Shown: piece by piece, positions 34,493-46,109 of the stretch | Position numbering within the stretch: position 1 is the stretch's first letter | Layout: every line of letters starts with the position of its first letter | NCBI GenBank assembly: GCA_030710605.1 | Contig: CP092879.1 | Location: forward strand, 19,378,702 to 19,442,701 | Reading direction: 5' to 3' | From: Cordylochernes scorpioides | Taxonomy: Eukaryota > Arthropoda > Arachnida > Pseudoscorpiones > Chernetidae | DNA: 64,000 nt | Notes under the pieces: model-generated | Seen by the model: the letters and a program-made list of their open reading frames with translations, nothing else | What the model was told of the DNA's origin: nothing | Database searches by the model: none | Made by a program: the position numbers and the translations under genes

Positions 34493-35150
34493 TATGTTTT
34501 ACTATACTTACTATATCACACAACTACTATAACAAATAAATATTTACATGAATATTATAACATTATATTATTATAAATATATGTATAGACAACTATAGAA
34601 ACATGCATGTATGCCAGCGCAAGTGTCCCTAGGGGGATATAGCGCTTTAAACTGAAATAAAATAAATAACAATCAAATATAAACATATTTTTAACGCTAG
34701 TTTTCTTCTAAAATATATAACACACACTAAATTTTTAAATAATATATTTTAATATAATTCTAGAATATATTTTTTAAATTGAGAAGTATACAACAATAGT
34801 ATTCACACCATCAAACCTTCAGTTACTCTGACAATTTATATACGTTGTGAACTACCATTTTATGAGATTGAAGGATTACAAAAAGGCATAAGACATCGCA
34901 ACTACGTATTTTGAATTAATTGTATAAAGTAGCAAGCCTTTTCTCAGCAAACTAAAACATAAAAAAAGGTAATGGAGAGAGATTATATAGAATTTTAAAT
35001 ATATATCTATGCAAATATAGAACATAAGAATTTAAAAATTTACATAATTGAAAATTTTTGAATAACAAACTATGAAAAGGTTGATGAAATTGGTGAATAG
35101 TGAAATGGACAGATTATTGTTATAGATATTAATATCAATATACATACACA
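34493..35150. other. No gene recognised
   Basis: AT-rich; GGTAATGGAGAGAGATTATA at about 34968 is shared with 36043, so part is old MITE sequence. Confidence 0.35.
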
Positions 35151-35159
35151 TATATAAAT

Positions 35160-35390
35160 ACCTGTTTTCTTTCCTATTTTCGCTCTCCACTTCTCCCATC
35201 CATATTTCAATTTTTTTTTCTTTCTTCTCCTTCTTCTTTTTTTTTTTCCATATGTATATAATCTTTCTCCATTTTTTATTTCCCACTTTCATAGGTTTTT
35301 CTCCGTCTTGTAACCCCAAGGAGAATCCTCTGTAAGATCTATGTGTCTTAATAAAGGCTTTTGTGTGTGTGTGTGTGTGTGTGTATACAT
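35160..35390 (+). mobile_element. LINE 3' end with (TG)n tail
   Basis: Pyrimidine-rich 3' UTR, CTCCGTCTTGTAACCCCAAG, GAGAATCCTCTGTAAGA, a TGTGTCTT stem, AATAAAGGC, then (TG)n to about 35385. The same end lies at 38550-38625 and, inverted, at 52608-52740. Confidence 0.75.
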
Positions 35391-35451
35391 ACACATATAT
35401 ATGAAAAATAGTACAGAAGTAAATTTATACTTGGATCAGGTAGTTAAATTA

Positions 35452-35636
35452 AGAAAAAAGGCATTTTCTGATCGTGCAACTGAAAGTGGTTAGCTTTTCT
35501 TGATTAATCAAGAAACGGTATTTAACCAATTCTGGAATAATTAAAAATCAACGATTAGTTGATATTTATTCCGATAGATGACGCAAGCCATCAGCAACTT
35601 TCAGTTGCACGATCAGGAAATGCCTTTTTTCTTTAC
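35452..35636. mobile_element. Inverted-repeat MITE, family ATCGTGCAACTGAAAG
   Basis: Termini AAAAAGGCATTTTCTGATCG and its complement. The inner part repeats AACTGAAAGT / ACTTTCAGTT. Relatives: 36105-36165, 36762-36828 and 55455-55840. Confidence 0.8.
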
Positions 35637-35974
35637 ACAAATATATTAAAAGAGTGAGTATTAAGATAGAAGGGGGACATATTGTGATGGTATCTGTATA
35701 CTTTTGACTATGATCTCTTTCAATGACCAATTTCTACCGCTTAAACTCTCACATTCAGTTATGCATCTACCATATTTATTCCACGAAAATACCGCAAGGA
35801 CATGGAAGTTGTAGCGATTGCCTATACTGTCACATGTTCATTCATAGAATACCATTTCTTTTATCAGATATTTGTTATAATTTCCCCATAACTTATATAT
35901 CGTAGGGGCCGGAATTCCATACAGATTTTATATAGGGTAAGCAATTCAATTACAGAAATTAATATAATGTCCCA

Positions 35975-36400
35975 ACTCTTTTTTATTCAGCTGATTAAAG
36001 GAAACTTTCGGGCAAACCCTTCTTCAGCTAAGACGTATAAACAAGGTAATGGAGAGAGAGAGATTATATAAGGATAAAATAGCAGGCTTCCAGGGATAAG
36101 GCATCTCCTTATCGTGCAACTGAAAGTTTCTAATGGCTTGCACGATAATGCCTTTTTCATAATTTATGCACCTTATCCCAGTACAATATCACATTTGTAC
36201 TATTTATTTTTAAAGATGAATCTATGTAAATATGTAACAATTAGGTAAATTCTTTAAAAAAATAATATACTATGTTTACATAGATTACTCTTTAAGAATA
36301 CTATATAATCTCTCTATCAGTTGCCTTGTTTATACGTCTTAGTTAGCTGGATAAGGGCTTGCCCGAAAGCTTCCTTTAATCAGGTGAAAAAAAAGTTGCG
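35975..36400. mobile_element. Inverted-repeat MITE with a nested smaller one
   Basis: CTGATTAAAGGAAACTTTCG, GGCAAACCCTTCTTCAGCT and ACGTATAAACAAGG on the left (35991-36045) recur inverted on the right (about 36326-36388). A 60-bp hairpin of the ATCGTGCAACTGAAAG family sits inside at 36105-36165. Confidence 0.75.
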
Positions 36401-36761
36401 GCGTTTTATGATTTTTTTTTTGTAATTTTCCAAAGTTCGCAATATTGTAATAATGAAGCAATTCAATGCTAAAACAGGGAAATACATTGTCTACATTTCA
36501 ATAGAAAATCCTATATGCCCGTGCACTGGAAGTCCGTGTTAAATTGCCATTCAAATAACTCCAAGCATCCTCCGTATTTGATTTTATTTTAACTCTTGCC
36601 TTATTGGTGATTTAATTTAGTGTGTTTCCTCCCGTTGAAGGACTTTCGTGCACAAAAACTAGAGATTTATGAATTGAAATGTTTTTAAAGAAATTTATCC
36701 CTGGAATGTGAAAAAAAAGTATAAATATGATATTGTACTGGGATAAAGTGCATAAATTATG

Positions 36762-36832
36762 AAAAAGGCATCTCCTTATCGTGCAAGCTATTAGAAACTT
36801 TTAGTTGCACAATAAGGAGATGCCTTATCCCT
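36762..36832. mobile_element. Short hairpin MITE, family ATCGTGCAACTGAAAG
   Basis: AGGCATCTCCTTATCGTGCA and its complement, separated by a minimal loop. Confidence 0.75.
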
Positions 36833-37111
36833 GGAAGCCTGCTATTTTATCCTTAATATTGCCCACATTGTCCATTTTCCCATTACAGCCTCTGTAGCAG
36901 CAGTTCTCTATAGCAGTGCGGAATCTGGAATTTCTGTAAACCCTTCCATATCTGGAATAGGATCATTTTATTACAGCGTGTTTGTTCTTCTATTCCTCCC
37001 TCAGATATTGTTGGTAAATTATGGAGTAATGATTTATTTTGAGTATTGAATTTGCTCTTTATTATTATTATTATTATTATTTTTATCTGGGATTATATAT
37101 TATATCTTATA

Positions 37112-37712
37112 TCTATATTAATAAAATGGAAATTTCATAAGTGTTGTTCGCTAAAAACTTTCGTTACAATGCATCAATTTCGACCAAATTTTCAACATTT
37201 ATGTAAAACGAGATGGAGCAGGTTTTGCTTAACATCAAAATATTTTTCCTAACATTAAAATGCGTAACTTCGCTGTTATCGATTAAATAAAAAAAAATCA
37301 ACAGAGTTAATTTTATTTATATATATATAAATACAAAAATAAAATTCAACAGAGTTAATTTTTTTACATACTAGCTAATAATCTCAATCTAAAAAACAAC
37401 AACGATATTACATCTTTCTCACATATTCACACATAATCTTAATTAATAATTAACTAATCTTTAACATTGTTTATTATATTTCAACTTTTATTTCTACATT
37501 TGTTTTTAAATACCCAATTGTTTTATCATGTTTCTAATTTCGCCTAACAAATATACAAATTTATAGTATTATATAAATATATGACGTAACAAATTATATT
37601 ATCATTATTATCATAATATTCTGTGTGTTCCCGAATATTATTATCAATAATATTCGTTAGGCAAACTTTCACTCGGATAAAACCCGGGCGAAGCCGGGTA
37701 CACATCCGCTAG
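37112..37712 (+). mobile_element. Non-autonomous Helitron
   Basis: Starts TCTATATTAATAAAATGG after an A (37111); ends hairpin CCCGGGCGAAGCCGGG, TACACATCCG, CTAG, then T. 601 bp, no Rep/helicase. It shares its 3' hairpin type with 800-1431, but the interior is different. Confidence 0.8.
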
Positions 37713-38540
37713 TTATAAATGAAGATTGAATTAAATTTATTTCTAGAGATCATATAAGGTTGTTTGAATCAATAAGATTGTACCAGAAAGTAAATTAATG
37801 AAATTTATGTATGTCCAATAATCTCTTAATTTTCGCGGATATTGGATATACACAAAATTCACTCCTCCACTCTCTTTATGGGATCAAACATCCTGATGTA
37901 TACTCCTTTACATGGCCTCTACAAATAATTCTAATTCAAAAGAACTAATGGTACAAGAACTCCAAACAAGGAACTTTTCCAGTAATCTCGCAATATGAAA
38001 GGCTTATATAGTTGGTGTTATAAAAGTGAAGTAGCAATGTTCTATATTGTTGCTAGGTTACCTGATTTTCGGATTATTATAAGCTAGCAAAGATCTGGGA
38101 GATTTGAAAATCCACTGGGGTGAAAATAGCCATATTAAAACTAACGCTACATAAATTTTCTAAAGGCAGGTAAAACTTGCTTATTTTGTAAATAGATTTT
38201 AAGTGTATATCGATTATATTGAATCATGATAGAAAGAAGTTATAAAGTTTACAAATCGTCCATCTCGTTTGAGATTTTTTTTCGTGTATATATTCAAAAA
38301 ATTCCAATCAGAAATTAAGATAAATTTCTCTCTATATATCGCATATTATTGAAAAAAAAAAAACTAACTAAAAATATCATACAACTTCTACCACGTGAGT
38401 AGATATTAGCGAAAATATGAAATGGCGACGCGCATGCGTGGCCGCTCCTAATAGCATCAGATGGCGCTTAAAAGCGAGAGAGAGATTCAAATATCGATCT
38501 AAAACATATTTACATATTAAGATATATATTATAGAGATTA
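37713..38540. other. No gene recognised
   Basis: AT-rich; no supported feature. Confidence 0.3.
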
Positions 38541-38547
38541 TTGTGAA

Positions 38548-38625
38548 TATTCTCCGTCTTGTAACCCCAAGGAGAATCCTCTGTAAGACCTGTGTCTTAA
38601 TAAAGGCTTTTGTGTGTGTGTGATT
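38548..38625 (+). mobile_element. LINE 3' terminus with (TG)n tail
   Basis: CCGTCTTGTAACCCCAAGGA, AAGACCTGTGTCTT stem-loop, AATAAAGGC, TTTTGTGTGTGTG. Nearly identical to 35290-35385. Confidence 0.75.
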
Positions 38626-38829
38626 ATTGTGATACTTAGTCAATTTAATTTCGATCTTTTTAAACAGGTATTTTTATAAAAGACAAAGAGAGAGAGAGCC
38701 TTTTTTTTTTTAAACGATGAGCTAACAATTTTCTAGGTTGGAGATATATCGACTATTTTTGTTTAATTCAATTTTACATATTCTACTATTTTTCATAAAC
38801 TACAATTAGAAGAACTAATGTAAATGTGT

Positions 38830-39030
38830 ATTCTTTTTCATACCTTTCTCTTTCTTTATCAAAAATGTGTACATAGGTTCTTTATTGTATTGTTCTAAGT
38901 ATATTTTTATTTGTTAAAAGAGAGTCCAATATTTTCTACCCTCTCCCATAATTTACAAGATTATGTATGTAATATATATGTATATAATATTGTGTCAAAA
39001 TAAATAAAGCTCTATATGTTCATATTTCCA
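38830..39030 (+). mobile_element. Old LINE 3' end
   Basis: Shares CCCTCTCCCATAA and CTATATGTTCATA with 1940-2070, and has AATAAAG near its end. Confidence 0.4.
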
Positions 39031-39386
39031 ATAAACTGATAATTGAAATGATTTATTTTGGGTGCAAGACTGTTAACTTCATTATTGTATGTAACACGGT
39101 TATTAAATTTGCGTTTGATTTTTGATAGGGAAATGGGGATGATATAAAAGCCTAAAGTTCAATTGAATCATCGAAGAAATCCGTTTTTATCGTCCTATAA
39201 GTGTTCATAAATATTCTAAATTCGTCAATAGAGGGAACAAAATTTAGACCAAGCGGCTCTGGTAAGAAAGTTGGCCATTAATATTTCGCTTATTTCAGAC
39301 AACAACTCTATGAACTTTCTGTTAGAAGAAAAACGAACATAAAATTCCTATGCACATTCTCTCTTCATCCTCATAGGAATAAAATG

Positions 39387-39547
39387 CAGTTAAACCTGTC
39401 TATAGCTCTCCCTCTTGGGACTCACCAAAATAGGGTGCTATAGATAGGTCACTTTTAATGTAAAAAGTTTACATTTTAATGTTTAAAATCGGGCGCTATA
39501 GAGTGGAAGGCGCTATTTAGAGGGGGCGCTATAGACAGGATTAACTG
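39387..39547. mobile_element. MITE, termini CAGTTAAACCTGTCTATAGC
   Basis: 161 bp with inverted ends CAGTTAAACCTGTCTATAGC and CGCTATAGACAGGATTAACTG. Non-coding. The terminal motif matches the repeated block of the array at 1-470. Probably moved by a pogo/Tc1-type transposase; the target duplication is unclear. Confidence 0.8.
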
Positions 39548-40500
39548 TGATCTGAAATCTACGCGGATTGAGTTTATTTGTCGATTTGTAGATGTCGCCA
39601 TTCAATTCCGACATCATCGATATAACGAAATGTTTTTTGAACCAGAAAACAAAACAAGAAATAATGGTAAAACGAGTGCCGGCCAGAAAACGTCCATCTT
39701 CAATTGAAATAATAGTTCTTAAATAAAACCTTTTCTGGCTGAAGAGTGTCTTTTATTTCAGAAATATAAATGCCGGCCAGGTGTGACCTCTATATTCAAG
39801 ATAAATAATAGTATACATTCTTTAAAATCAAACTTCTTTGCATTGGAGAAAAAGCTAAATACCTAACTATTTCAATCACAGGTTAAACTATTAATAAAAA
39901 TGTAAATATTTTTAAAAATATGATATAATTTGCGTTCGAAAATTTGACAATTATTTTTATAAATCCAAGGAAGAAGCACCTTTAAAGATGTAGTTACGCA
40001 ATACGTATAAAGCAAAAGACTCTGTCCAGGAGCTCTAGCTCGCGACTCTAGGATTCAGCGAGGCAGTCGTAAAAAATCTTCTTCGATAATAAAACAGACA
40101 ATCCATAGTTCTAGATGAACTTGCACAAACAAAAAATAACAAAAATGAATTAACAGAATCAATCTACTGAAAAATATGGGTTGGGTACTTCAAAGCGCAA
40201 ATATTATGCAATATTTTAAAAAAGACAGGATTTTGGAAATTGTCAACTCAATTGCTTTATAAAGGAAAAAAAAAAGTCCAATGCGCCGTAGAACATCACG
40301 TTAAGGACTGCCCAAATTCACCAAATTTCACAAAGCCAACATACCTCACACGCCACTACAAGATTCCAATGACTTGAGCATAAGTGGACAAACACTCCAG
40401 TGGGCCACATTCAAGCTTTATCTTGTCAAGATTAGGGGGTCATTACTCTCTCCCTAACTTTTTTCTCAAGAAAAATTAAATTAAGAGCATCGTGCACATT
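39548..40500. other. No gene recognised
   Basis: AT-rich; no supported feature. Confidence 0.3.
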
Positions 40501-40527
40501 TTTTGCTTAAACACTTAATACAATATA

Positions 40528-40531
40528 ATAT
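40528..40531. repeat. Target duplication ATAT, left
   Basis: ATAT precedes the 5' LTR and again follows the 3' LTR (44859-44862). ATAT is the known target of the 17.6/297 group. Confidence 0.75.
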
Positions 40532-40848
40532 TGAGACGTTACAAAAAATAATTTTCAATTGTACACAAATTCCTTTAAAATGTTACTTTAATTTTTCATA
40601 TGTTTATTTTCAATTTCTTTTTCTCATTCATTAAAAGTCAATGATGTACATACTAAATTAGTAAAAACTCAATAAAAACTATATGTAAAAATACACATAA
40701 ACAAATGGCTTGTAAAAGAAAGCGGCAATAAAATGAGTTTAGGTAAAATATCTATTTCATTAACAAACATTTCACTTTTAAAATAATAAACTTTAAAATT
40801 AAAGTTTTACAAAACTAAAATTAGCGTTTTAAAAATAAAAACGTGGCA
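40532..40848 (+). repeat. 5' LTR (317 bp)
   Basis: Starts TGAGACGTTAC and ends AACGTGGCA (TG...CA). By eye it is identical over its full length to 44542-44858, so the insertion is very recent. It would carry the promoter and polyadenylation signals; AATAAAA motifs are present. Confidence 0.95.
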
Positions 40849-40850
40849 TT

Positions 40851-40861
40851 TGGCGCAGTCG
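40851..40861 (+). other. Primer binding site, tRNA-Ser type
   Basis: TGGCGCAGTCG lies two bases after the 5' LTR. It matches the primer site of 17.6/297-type elements, which use tRNA-Ser. Minus-strand DNA synthesis would start here. Confidence 0.8.
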
Positions 40862-40882
40862 AAAAGGATACGGAAAGAAAAA

Positions 40883-43800
40883 ATGGCGGAAAATCCAAAC
40901 AACCGGTTGCAAAAATTCAACGGCTCGAAGTCGGCAATTAGGCCTGAGTCATGGATCAAATTATATGATTTTGAAAATAATTCTTTAAAAGAAGATGAAA
41001 AAATCAAAAATCTTATGTACTACTTGACAGATTCAGCACTTGAATGGTATGCAGACGAGATTATTTCAAATCCTGCAATAAAAAGATGGGAAGTTGTAAA
41101 GGAAAAGTTGATTCAAAGATTTGGTTCATACAACGCAAATCCAATTGTCTCAGCATCACATCGAAGATTAAAACGAGAAGAATCAATAGAAAATTATTTT
41201 CAAGATAAAATTCGCCTGTTAAATCAAACCCATCTAACGAAGGAGGAAAAAATACATTTATTAACAGACGGACTTCCAAATGATTGGAAAGATTTAATTG
41301 TGGCTGCACAGCCAACTGACACCACGAAATGGTTTCATATCGCAGCTTCAATTGAACAAAATAGGGCTTCAATTCAGTTTAAGCCTAAAAACAAAATACA
41401 TCTCGCGACAAAAAATAATGATAATAGAAAAAATGTTTGCCCATTCTGGTGTCCAATATGTTCAAAAAAAGGAATAAAAATTAAACATTGGGTCACAGAT
41501 TGTGAGGATTATGATCCTAATTATAAAAAGGATAGGCCTAATCAAAACACTTCAGTGAAACAAGTATGCGGAGCCCCGGAATTGTTGAATGTAAGTACTT
41601 TGACAAATACCCCTACACAAGGAGCTTTCAAGCTTATCAACATAAGTGTTGAAGTAAATGGAATTCCTGCGCAAGCATTTGTGGATACTGGAGCAACAGT
41701 ATCAATAATCAATTGGCGATTGTTCAAGCGAACCCGTCTTCAACTCCAACCAAATTCAGACATTCACATCAGCCAAGCGGATGGTGTTACCAGGACATGT
41801 GGAAGCCTTCAGACCAAGGTAAGAATAGATAAACTAATTAAACCTGTAACTCTCCATGTAATGAAGAACTTTAAATATCCACTCTTGATCGGATTAGATG
41901 TTGCATCTCTTTTTAATCTTTTAATAGATGTCAAAGACAAAACAATTTACACCAAATTTGATGGATTACAAAATCCAATTCTTGTAAATCATCTAGAAGA
42001 GATAAGAGAACATGAATTAAAAGAATTACTTGAACACAATAGGAATGTATTTTCTCAGCATGCTATTGATTTGGGAAAAGTAGCTATACAACATAAGATC
42101 ATCACGAAAAGTGAACAACCAATTTCTCTTAGACCCTATCGTCGTCCTCTAAAAGAGTATGAAGAGATAGCTGAACAAGTTAAAGAACTTCTCGAACACA
42201 AGTTAATAAGAATTTCAGATTCTTCTTGGGCATTTCCTGTTGTCATGGTTCCCAAGAAGGATGGAAATAAAAGGATGTGCATTGATTACAGACGTCTTAA
42301 TGAGATCACACTGGATGACAGGCAACCCCTACCTCACATACAGGACATGTTTGATCGATTGCATGGATCCAGATTCTTCTCTACCCTTGATGTTGCATGG
42401 GGTTACTGGCAGATCGAAATGGACCCGCAATCTATTCAAAAAACTGCATTCGTCACAAACGATGGTCATTATGAGTTTTTAGTGATGCCCTTTGGTTTAA
42501 AAAATGCTGCTTCAACGTTCCAAAGGATAATCCAACATATTCTAGGTGAATTATTATGGAAAGGAACTTGCTCTTTCCAAGATGACATATTGGTGTACAC
42601 GAAAACATGGCAAGAGCACATAGAGCTTCTTAGTAAAGTTTTTGACAAATTAAGACAGTACAACATGAAATTAAAATTGTCGAAATGTATTTTTGGAAGA
42701 ACTGAAGTAAAATACCTCGGACATATCATCAGTCACAATCAATTAAAACCTGATCCAGGAAAAGTAAAATCTATTCAAGACTTTCCAAGACCTGATATGT
42801 TCGTCGAGAAAGTTCGTCAGTTCATGGGATTGGCAAATTATTACAGAAAATTTGTGAAGGACTTTTCTAAAATTTCATTCCCCTTGGTTCGACTCACTCG
42901 GAAGAATCAGCCCTTCATCTGGAATGAGGAAGTAGAGGAGTCATTCGCTAAACTTAAAATGGCACTATCTACACAACCTGTCCTTGCTATTTACAACCCG
43001 GACTACCCCTCTAAAGTTTTTACAGATGCCTCCAAATATGGAATTGGAGCAATCCTAACACAAATTGGTCCAGACAATGAGGAACATGTAATTGAATATT
43101 ACTCCAAAACACTGCAACCACACCAAGAAAATTATTCTGCTTATGAGATGGAATGCCTAGCCGTAATACAAGCAACTGATCACTTTCATGTATACGTAGA
43201 AAACCAACCATTTGAAATCATCACTGATCATGCGGCGCTCCAATGGCTTTTCACCATGAAGAAACCGAAACCTAAGTATTTTAGATGGATTCTTAGTTTA
43301 TCCTCGAAATCATGTAACATCGTTCATCGTTCTGGAAAGCAACAAACTCATGTTGACGCCTTATCAAGACTCCCAGTTGTTAACATTGCAACTCAAGAAC
43401 TTCAAGAACACCAACAAAATTCAGATTTGAGTTTCTTGAAAAATTCCCACACTCACGACGGTGTGGTAATGATCAAACAAAAAGGAGTTTTTAAAGCAGT
43501 TGTCCCAAACTCGCTTACAAAAAAAATATTGGAAGAATATCACGATTCATTGAGTCACCCATCAATAACCAAAACATGCAAACTTATAACTCAATGTTAT
43601 TGGTGGAAAGGAATAACAACTGATATCAATAATTATGTTCGATCTTGTAAATCTTGTCAACTAGTGAAGGTCAGACATGAACCAACTTTGGGAGAAATGA
43701 TCACTCCAACGTCAAATATCCAACCATTACAAATGATCGGTTGTGACACTATTGTACTGGGAACAGCAGCAGCTAACACAAAGCATAAATTCATTCAAGT

Positions 43801-44521
43801 TTTTGTTGATCACGCAACTCGTTATCTATGGGCATATCCCACAATAACAAACACTGCTCAAGCTGTCACTCAATGTCTTGATAAAATAATCAAATCTGTT
43901 AATTCGATCAATACTATCTTAACAGATAATGGCAAAAATTTTATATCAAAAGAGTTCAACAAATTTCTTTCTTTACAAGGCATTAAACACACATATACTT
44001 CGCCTTATCATCCTCAGTGCAATGGCATTTGTGAGAAATTAAATGATACGATAATGACAAAACTGAGAATAGCTGTTCTAGAGAAACCTAGATGTAAATG
44101 GAGCTCATTGTTACCGCAAGTTGTCAAAAATTATAATTCCACACCACATGACGTGACTGGTTTTTCACCGCTTTTCTTAATGTATGGAATCGGTAATGTA
44201 CCCGAATTTGCCGACCAAACTCCAATTACAATTGAAGAAGCCAGGAAGAAAGCTAGCCTGCGGACAGAACAAAGTAGAAGTAAGTGGAAGATTAAACACG
44301 ATAGCCATCACCCCAAGTATGTCTTTAAAGAAGGAGACTTAGTCATAAGAAAAATTGCCTTCAACGACCCTCGTCTCATCAAGACATCACCAAAATATGA
44401 AGGACCATTTGTCATTCAAAAAAAGATATCTGATGTAACCTACGATATCTCTCTGAAAGACCAAAAGCAAGCAAGACGCGTTCACATATCTCAACTTCGA
44501 CCATTTATTACCCGAGAATAA
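40883..44521 (+). CDS. Ty3/gypsy Gag-Pol polyprotein, single intact ORF
   Basis: One uninterrupted frame of 1,212 codons from the ATG at 40883; the open frame also runs back into the primer site, where no ATG exists. Order: Gag-like region (residues about 1-180); a zinc finger of unusual spacing, C-x2-C-x8-H-x4-C, in CPICSKKGIKIKHWVTDC; aspartic protease with DTGA (D268); reverse transcriptase with FQDD (D567, D568), where most gypsy enzymes have Y-x-DD; RNase H with TDAS (D715); integrase with an HHCC finger, D955, D1015 and E1051 (35 residues between the last two); and a C-terminal GPF module (YEGPFVIQ). No env-like ORF follows. Gag and Pol are fused without a frameshift. With intact LTRs, primer site and polypurine tract, it looks capable of autonomous retrotransposition, but activity is not shown. 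Confidence 0.95.
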   Translation: MAENPNNRLQKFNGSKSAIRPESWIKLYDFENNSLKEDEKIKNLMYYLTDSALEWYADEIISNPAIKRWEVVKEKLIQRFGSYNANPIVSASHRRLKREESIENYFQDKIRLLNQTHLTKEEKIHLLTDGLPNDWKDLIVAAQPTDTTKWFHIAASIEQNRASIQFKPKNKIHLATKNNDNRKNVCPFWCPICSKKGIKIKHWVTDCEDYDPNYKKDRPNQNTSVKQVCGAPELLNVSTLTNTPTQGAFKLINISVEVNGIPAQAFVDTGATVSIINWRLFKRTRLQLQPNSDIHISQADGVTRTCGSLQTKVRIDKLIKPVTLHVMKNFKYPLLIGLDVASLFNLLIDVKDKTIYTKFDGLQNPILVNHLEEIREHELKELLEHNRNVFSQHAIDLGKVAIQHKIITKSEQPISLRPYRRPLKEYEEIAEQVKELLEHKLIRISDSSWAFPVVMVPKKDGNKRMCIDYRRLNEITLDDRQPLPHIQDMFDRLHGSRFFSTLDVAWGYWQIEMDPQSIQKTAFVTNDGHYEFLVMPFGLKNAASTFQRIIQHILGELLWKGTCSFQDDILVYTKTWQEHIELLSKVFDKLRQYNMKLKLSKCIFGRTEVKYLGHIISHNQLKPDPGKVKSIQDFPRPDMFVEKVRQFMGLANYYRKFVKDFSKISFPLVRLTRKNQPFIWNEEVEESFAKLKMALSTQPVLAIYNPDYPSKVFTDASKYGIGAILTQIGPDNEEHVIEYYSKTLQPHQENYSAYEMECLAVIQATDHFHVYVENQPFEIITDHAALQWLFTMKKPKPKYFRWILSLSSKSCNIVHRSGKQQTHVDALSRLPVVNIATQELQEHQQNSDLSFLKNSHTHDGVVMIKQKGVFKAVVPNSLTKKILEEYHDSLSHPSITKTCKLITQCYWWKGITTDINNYVRSCKSCQLVKVRHEPTLGEMITPTSNIQPLQMIGCDTIVLGTAAANTKHKFIQVFVDHATRYLWAYPTITNTAQAVTQCLDKIIKSVNSINTILTDNGKNFISKEFNKFLSLQGIKHTYTSPYHPQCNGICEKLNDTIMTKLRIAVLEKPRCKWSSLLPQVVKNYNSTPHDVTGFSPLFLMYGIGNVPEFADQTPITIEEARKKASLRTEQSRSKWKIKHDSHHPKYVFKEGDLVIRKIAFNDPRLIKTSPKYEGPFVIQKKISDVTYDISLKDQKQARRVHISQLRPFITRE

Positions 44522-44528
44522 ATGCTTC

Positions 44529-44540
44529 AAGAAGGGGAAT
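44529..44540 (+). other. Polypurine tract
   Basis: AAGAAGGGGAAT lies immediately upstream of the 3' LTR and is the expected primer for plus-strand DNA synthesis. Confidence 0.75.
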
Positions 44541-44541
44541 A

Positions 44542-44858
44542 TGAGACGTTACAAAAAATAATTTTCAATTGTACACAAATTCCTTTAAAATGTTACTTTA
44601 ATTTTTCATATGTTTATTTTCAATTTCTTTTTCTCATTCATTAAAAGTCAATGATGTACATACTAAATTAGTAAAAACTCAATAAAAACTATATGTAAAA
44701 ATACACATAAACAAATGGCTTGTAAAAGAAAGCGGCAATAAAATGAGTTTAGGTAAAATATCTATTTCATTAACAAACATTTCACTTTTAAAATAATAAA
44801 CTTTAAAATTAAAGTTTTACAAAACTAAAATTAGCGTTTTAAAAATAAAAACGTGGCA
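44542..44858 (+). repeat. 3' LTR (317 bp)
   Basis: Same sequence as the 5' LTR; ends ACGTGGCA and is followed by ATAT. Confidence 0.95.
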
Positions 44859-45060
44859 ATATAATGCGGCTTGTGATTGTAAAACGACATTTGAAAATTA
44901 TCCCGCATGAGTTTCTTTTCAACGAAAAATCATTTCAACGATTTCAACGATACCTCATCCCTAAGATTAGAAAAAAATGTCATTTATCCTTAAAATAAAT
45001 TTTGATTTTTCGTTGAAAAGAAACTCATGCGGGATAATTTTCAAATGTCGTTTTAAACAC

Positions 45061-45770
45061 TTAATATTCTAAAAAAATCCGAATATACTGTATATATATT
45101 TTTTCACTCTATAAGCTTATGCTTCAACAAGAATGCCAGTCTAATGCTTATCAATTGGTTCCATTGCCGATGGGATTGTCTGACTTGTAAAAGGAAGGCT
45201 GGAGGGAGCTAAGAGCTTTTGGGAAAACCAATTTTTCAGAAGGAATAAATTCATGTAAGAAAAAAAAAAAAAAAAAAAGAAAAAAGACAGATACTCCTCA
45301 AAAAAAGCATTTTAACCATGAATTTTGTTCATCATCCTTGCTCAAAACGCACGGATTCAGTTTAAGAATATTCCACAACACCAGCATTGGTCAAAAGTTG
45401 GCTTTTTAATAAATTTAACAAAGCTTATGTTGTGGCGACAAATTTTTCACCTTAATTTGTAAGTTTGGGGATAGAGATATTTACATAATGAATTTCAGTT
45501 TTATGGAAGTTTTTTAATAAGAAAGTGTCTTTTTTGTATAAATAAACGCGCACTTTTTATCAATGCATCGCATATTGATTCCTGACTGTAAAAATCTCAT
45601 CAGCTTAGTACAATTTCATCATGCTATAAGAATAACATTCGTAGGATCTACAGGAGATTAAAAAAATTCAGCATTGCATCTTCTTTGATAAAATCTGTCA
45701 TGTGCTTACCATATAATAATGACTGTAAAACTTATTTTTTAGTTTAAAGTTAAGAAATGAAAGGGAACTT
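45061..45770. other. No gene recognised
   Basis: AT-rich with an A-run at about 45262-45280; no supported feature. Confidence 0.3.
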
Positions 45771-45779
45771 CTTTTTAAA

Positions 45780-46030
45780 AAAGTTGGATCATATCATCTT
45801 TCTCTGGAGGCTCTGCGCTGTCTAGAACGACAAAGGACAACTCCAACGCATTGGCCTTGTACAAGTTTTACAGGGCGGCGCAAGAGAAGAAACACTAAGG
45901 AAAGAGAGCCGTATGTAAATTGATATATAAAGGAACGATCACCTGTAAGTAACTAATCTTTTCTGGGCGGTTATCACCAGGGGGAATCCTGTGTAAGGCA
46001 TAGGTCCCCAATAAAAAGCTGTTGTTGTTG
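45780..46030 (+). mobile_element. 5'-truncated LINE end, same subfamily as 58421-58641
   Basis: The coding tail reads ALYKFYRAAQEKKH then stop (about 45853-45898). A short 3' UTR with GGGCGGTTATCACCAGGGGG, AATCCTGTGTAAGGCATAG and CCCCAATAAAAAGC follows, then (TTG)n. Confidence 0.65.
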
Positions 46031-46109
46031 ACTGTAAAAACTTTCCCAATAAGGTATAATTAAAATGATCGAACTTCATGAGATCCTGTATCGAGTCAAT
46101 TATTAAACA

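Larger units (their letters stand above)
40510..45060. mobile_element. Foldback MITE interrupted by the gypsy element
   Basis: The right part, 44859-45060, is a hairpin: TTTGAAAATTATCCCGCATG and GAGTTTCTTTTCAACG against their complements. AAACACTTAATA stands just left of the start (about 40508) and again right after the end (about 45055), and reads as the target duplication. A relative is at 61672-61992. The gypsy element is inserted near its left end. Confidence 0.75.

Noticed and set aside
35032..35394. Lysine-rich minus-strand protein
   Set aside because: It is the complement of a pyrimidine-rich LINE 3' UTR and its (TG)n tail.
40850..40882. TTG start for the gypsy polyprotein
   Set aside because: This stretch is the primer binding site and leader; the first ATG in frame is 40883.
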